From Bacteroidales bacterium UBA5833 (GTDB taxonomy: Bacteria > Bacteroidota > Bacteroidia > Bacteroidales > Lentimicrobiaceae), in the NCBI GenBank assembly GCA_002433025.1, contig DJGZ01000067.1, forward strand, positions 1 to 64,000: a stretch of DNA of 64,000 bases. The letters are read 5' to 3'. A program made the position numbers and the translations under genes. Below the pieces are notes generated by a model. The model did no database searches and had not been told where the DNA came from. It saw only the letters and a program-made list of their open reading frames with translations. Below, piece by piece: positions 61,209 to 64,000 of this stretch. Numbering within the stretch: position 1 is the stretch's first letter; the number at the start of each line of letters is the position of its first letter.

Positions 61209-63164
61209 ATGATCAAAACCAGACTCATTGCTGTATTTACACTGCTAACTCTTGGAGCCTCTGCACAGGGGCCTTATCCGCCCGCCGCCGGGCAGGCCGG
61301 AAGTACTGCCATTTCCATGGACAGCAGCATTATCCGGTCATGGGCCACCGGGGCTGAAGTTGTACGTGGCTACATACAGGCGAACGACACCAGCGTCTAT
61401 TATCTCGGCTCCAATAAAGCTTCATATGGAAAACATTTCAACGCTACGGGGCCGGCCGAAGGCAATGCAACGGAAGTGGTAAGTCTGGGTGACGGAGGTA
61501 TGGCCACCCTTACCTTCGACCGCCTGATTGTGAACGGGCCCGGTCCTGATTTCGCGGTTTTCGAGAACTCATTCGGCGATACCTTTCTCGAACTTGCTTT
61601 TGTTGAAGTGAGTTCCGACGGGGTGCATTACAGCCGTTTTCCCTCAGTTTCACTGACACCTTCTGACGTTCAGAAAGGCGCATGGGATGAACTGGACCCT
61701 ACAATGATCCACAACCTTGCCGGCAAGTACCGCCAGGGATTCGGAACCCCTTTCGATCTCAGCGACCTTGACCATGATCCGCTGGTGGACCTGTTTGCCG
61801 TCCGCTTTGTCAGAATTATTGATGTAGTTGGCTGTATTGATCCGCAATATGCATCTTTCGACGCAGAAGGCAACATTATCAACGAACCTTTTCCGACTCC
61901 CTTTAATTCGGGCGGATTTGACCTGGACGGGGTTGCCGTAATCAATTCCAATGTGCAGAATGAGGTTGCCGGCTTCGAAGGATTTATCCTGGAACCTGAC
62001 AGTTACTTTTTGCCTGAATCTGCCGGCAGCTTTAGCAGCGGTTCCCTCAGCTTCCTTTACGAAGGTGGTTTTGGCTCATGGTCGGGATTTACCTGTTCGA
62101 ACAGGGTAACGCTGAACGGATCGTACACCGATGATCAGTTTGTTGCCGTTCCCGGCGGAGGTGTTGAAGCCGATTCAACGACGTTTGCCATTTCCTACGT
62201 GAATTCCGACTGGATGACCGGAACCTACGATCCCATTCCTTCGGTGATTCAGACAACAGCCGGAGATGAGGCTGTTTTCAGCGGTTTTTACGTTACCAAT
62301 ACGAATATGGCTTACATCACCATGCGCGACGGAACCCTTTTCAACAAGAAATTCGGGGGCGTTTCAGGCAACGACCCGGATTGGTTCAGGTTGAAAGTGT
62401 GGGGGATAAGGACCGACAACAGCCTGACCCCGGAGATTACGCATTATCTGGCTGATTTCCGGAGCGATGACAATGCCCTTGATTATATTCAGGATGACTG
62501 GCGCTGGGTTGACCTGATGCCCCTGGGCGCGGTAAAATCGCTTCAGTTTATTCTTGAATCCTCCGATTCCGGTGATTTTGGCATCAACACCCCGGCTTAT
62601 TTCTGCCTGGATCATCTAACCGTTCTGAGTACGCAGGGGCCTGTACTTACCGCCTGGCTTCCCGATCGTGAAGTGGCCGTAAATGCAGATCCCGTTGTGG
62701 TGGCGCTCGACAACTATTTTTATCACAGCAATGGCGCCATCACATACGAAGTGGCTGAAAATACAAATCCAGGATTAGTCTCAGCTTCGATCGGGGGCAA
62801 CCAGCTTACACTGACTTTTACCGCGGATGAGACCGGCCCTGCAACGGTTACCATCGTGGCTTCCGCCTCCGGGGTGAGCGTAACCGACACTTTTGACGTA
62901 ACGGTACGCTCAAATGTAGGGATCAATAATCCTGAAGCATTGGTTTTCAGGGCTTATCCCAACCCGGTATCAGGGTCGCTTTTTATTGAGCATGGCGGGC
63001 AAAGTGAATTGCAGCTGACAGGAATGAACGGAAATGTGATCCTGCAGACGAAGCTTCTGAACGGTAAGGCTGAAATTTCACTTCAGGACATGCAGCCCGG
63101 CATATACCTGCTGAAGCTGATCAACGAAAAAGGCGTTTCAGTGAAGAAGATCGTTAAACAGTAG
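61209..63164 (+). CDS. DUF4465 surface protein with T9SS sorting domain (B12 locus)
   Basis: A 651-residue exported protein (signal peptide to about residue 20, GASAQ). Residues 30-250 are a beta-rich domain (TVLSLGDGG-like VVSLGDGGMATLTFDRLIVN, GPDFAVFENSF, GFDLDGVAVIN). Residues about 255-480 are a DUF4465 domain (FEGFILEPDSYF, SFLYEGGFGSWSGFTCSNRV). A beta-sandwich linker and a type A T9SS sorting domain follow (FRAYPNPVSGSLFIEH, GIYLLKLINEKGVSV). DUF4465 proteins of Bacteroides B12 loci (BtuH group) bind cobamides at the cell surface, and this gene lies between a riboswitch-controlled gene and a TonB receptor, so cobamide capture is the likely role. It would be delivered by T9SS rather than as a lipoprotein. 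Confidence 0.82.
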   Translation: MIKTRLIAVFTLLTLGASAQGPYPPAAGQAGSTAISMDSSIIRSWATGAEVVRGYIQANDTSVYYLGSNKASYGKHFNATGPAEGNATEVVSLGDGGMATLTFDRLIVNGPGPDFAVFENSFGDTFLELAFVEVSSDGVHYSRFPSVSLTPSDVQKGAWDELDPTMIHNLAGKYRQGFGTPFDLSDLDHDPLVDLFAVRFVRIIDVVGCIDPQYASFDAEGNIINEPFPTPFNSGGFDLDGVAVINSNVQNEVAGFEGFILEPDSYFLPESAGSFSSGSLSFLYEGGFGSWSGFTCSNRVTLNGSYTDDQFVAVPGGGVEADSTTFAISYVNSDWMTGTYDPIPSVIQTTAGDEAVFSGFYVTNTNMAYITMRDGTLFNKKFGGVSGNDPDWFRLKVWGIRTDNSLTPEITHYLADFRSDDNALDYIQDDWRWVDLMPLGAVKSLQFILESSDSGDFGINTPAYFCLDHLTVLSTQGPVLTAWLPDREVAVNADPVVVALDNYFYHSNGAITYEVAENTNPGLVSASIGGNQLTLTFTADETGPATVTIVASASGVSVTDTFDVTVRSNVGINNPEALVFRAYPNPVSGSLFIEHGGQSELQLTGMNGNVILQTKLLNGKAEISLQDMQPGIYLLKLINEKGVSVKKIVKQ

Positions 63165-63193
63165 CAAATTCATCAATAAACCCCTGCATACCC

Positions 63194-64000
63194 ATGAAAA
63201 GCAACGTAACGGTAACCGTTTTGCTGCTGGCCTTCCTGATCAGCCGGGCAACGGCCCAGGAGCCGGTTACCGATACGCTTATGCTGAAAGGCGTTGAGAT
63301 AGCGTCGGAGAAAATCAGCCGTAAGGAGCTAACGTCATTTCCACTCCAGAGTTTATCGGCCACGCAGATTGCTTCAGTTGCCGGAAATTCGGTCGCGGAT
63401 GCCCTCAAGACATTTTCGGGGGTTACCCTGCGCGATTACGGCGGGGCAGGAGGGCTGAAGACCGTTATGGTCAGAAGCCTCGGCGCGCAGCATACCGGTG
63501 TTTTTATTGACGGGGCGCCGGTTTCGGACATCGCCAGCGGTCAGCCCGACCTGGGGAAGTTTCCGCTCGGAAATCTTGAGGAAGTCAGCCTTAATGTGGG
63601 CGTCGGAGGGAGTGAGCCCATGCCGGCAAGGGCGCGTTCAGGCGCCAGCGTCATCAATCTGAGGAGCATTAAACCAGACTTCGGAAAGTTTAAAACAAGG
63701 GGCAATGCTGGTATCAGGGGCGGATCGTTCGGGCTGATCAACCCTTTTCTCCGACTGGATCATAAAACCGGTACCGGCTCCTGGTTTGGGATTGAAATTA
63801 ATCCGCTCTTTTCAAAAGGGGATTATCCATATCTGGTTGACAACGGGCCTGCCGGATCAGCGCGTCTGAAGCGCGGCAACGGTGACCTTACTTCGCTGGC
63901 GGCAAACCTCAGCTTCAGTGCAAAGGCCGGCGACAGCAGCGAGGTGCGGGTATTCGCGAGGTTTTATAACGCTGAGCGCGGATTGCCGGGCGCTGTGGTG
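63194..64000 (+). CDS. TonB-dependent receptor, BtuB-like (5' part only)
   Basis: An open frame from the ATG at 63194 runs off the window end: 269 residues are visible with no stop. A signal peptide (MKSNVTVTVLLLAFLISRATAQ) is followed by a TonB-box-like start and the plug domain (SVADALKTFSGVTLRDYGGA, KTVMVRSLGAQHTGVFIDGAPV, LGNLEEVSLNVG), then the first barrel strands (GNAGIRGGSFGLINPFLRL). It has no carboxypeptidase-like N-terminal domain, as in BtuB rather than SusC. It lies 29 bases after the DUF4465 gene behind a cobalamin riboswitch, so outer-membrane B12 uptake is likely. Confidence 0.85.
   Translation, partial: MKSNVTVTVLLLAFLISRATAQEPVTDTLMLKGVEIASEKISRKELTSFPLQSLSATQIASVAGNSVADALKTFSGVTLRDYGGAGGLKTVMVRSLGAQHTGVFIDGAPVSDIASGQPDLGKFPLGNLEEVSLNVGVGGSEPMPARARSGASVINLRSIKPDFGKFKTRGNAGIRGGSFGLINPFLRLDHKTGTGSWFGIEINPLFSKGDYPYLVDNGPAGSARLKRGNGDLTSLAANLSFSAKAGDSSEVRVFARFYNAERGLPGAVV

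Overview
The window reads as one stretch of a Bacteroidota chromosome, probably an anaerobic or facultative Bacteroidia. Evidence seen in the sequence: several upstream regions carry the Bacteroidota -7 box TAnnTTTG, three large secreted proteins end in type IX secretion (T9SS) sorting domains, and there are DUF4402 proteins, a Bacteroidota-type alpha-2-macroglobulin lipoprotein and a TonB receptor. The fermentation/gluconeogenesis pair ppdK-pckA and an xdh-ygeY-ygeW purine cluster suggest an anaerobic life. Species cannot be named from this alone.

Layout. 1-9.9 kb: central metabolism (ppdK, pckA), a split eukaryote-type lysine-ketoglutarate reductase / saccharopine dehydrogenase pair, a beta-carbonic anhydrase, an SPFH/prohibitin-like protein and tRNA-Asp. 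10.2-23.3 kb: a visibly A+T-richer defence island, all on the minus strand: half-hsdS, hsdM, an AlbA_2/HATPase protein, hsdS, a REP-associated transposase, a nonsense-disrupted DUF2188 gene, a metallophosphoesterase, an AbiE-like toxin-antitoxin pair, hsdR and a YgjP-like peptidase. It holds several inverted repeats that look like operators. 24.1-31.6 kb: a T9SS protein, then an operon with a kinase-RapZ fusion, a tiny zinc-ribbon protein, a conserved unknown, a MurU-like nucleotidyltransferase and an AddB-like nuclease. 31.7-38.9 kb: a ferritin-like protein, a membrane HExxH protein and an alpha-2-macroglobulin.

39-51.8 kb is the most interesting region: three DUF4402 subunits with pilin-like C-termini, a PapD-like chaperone, an usher-like outer-membrane barrel with a C-terminal SPOR domain and a 2142-residue T9SS adhesin with a probable SUEL-type lectin domain, all on the minus strand in one direction. 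I read it as a Bacteroidota chaperone-usher-like fibre system combined with a T9SS surface protein. Terminators after the first two subunit genes suggest graded expression.

52-59.4 kb: xdhC-xdhA-xdhB-ygeY-ygeW, a likely purine (xanthine/urate) utilisation operon. 59.5-64 kb: a PepSY membrane protein, then a cobalamin riboswitch with its promoter, followed by a DUF6580 membrane protein, a DUF4465 T9SS surface protein and the start of a BtuB-like TonB receptor cut by the window edge: a B12 uptake locus.
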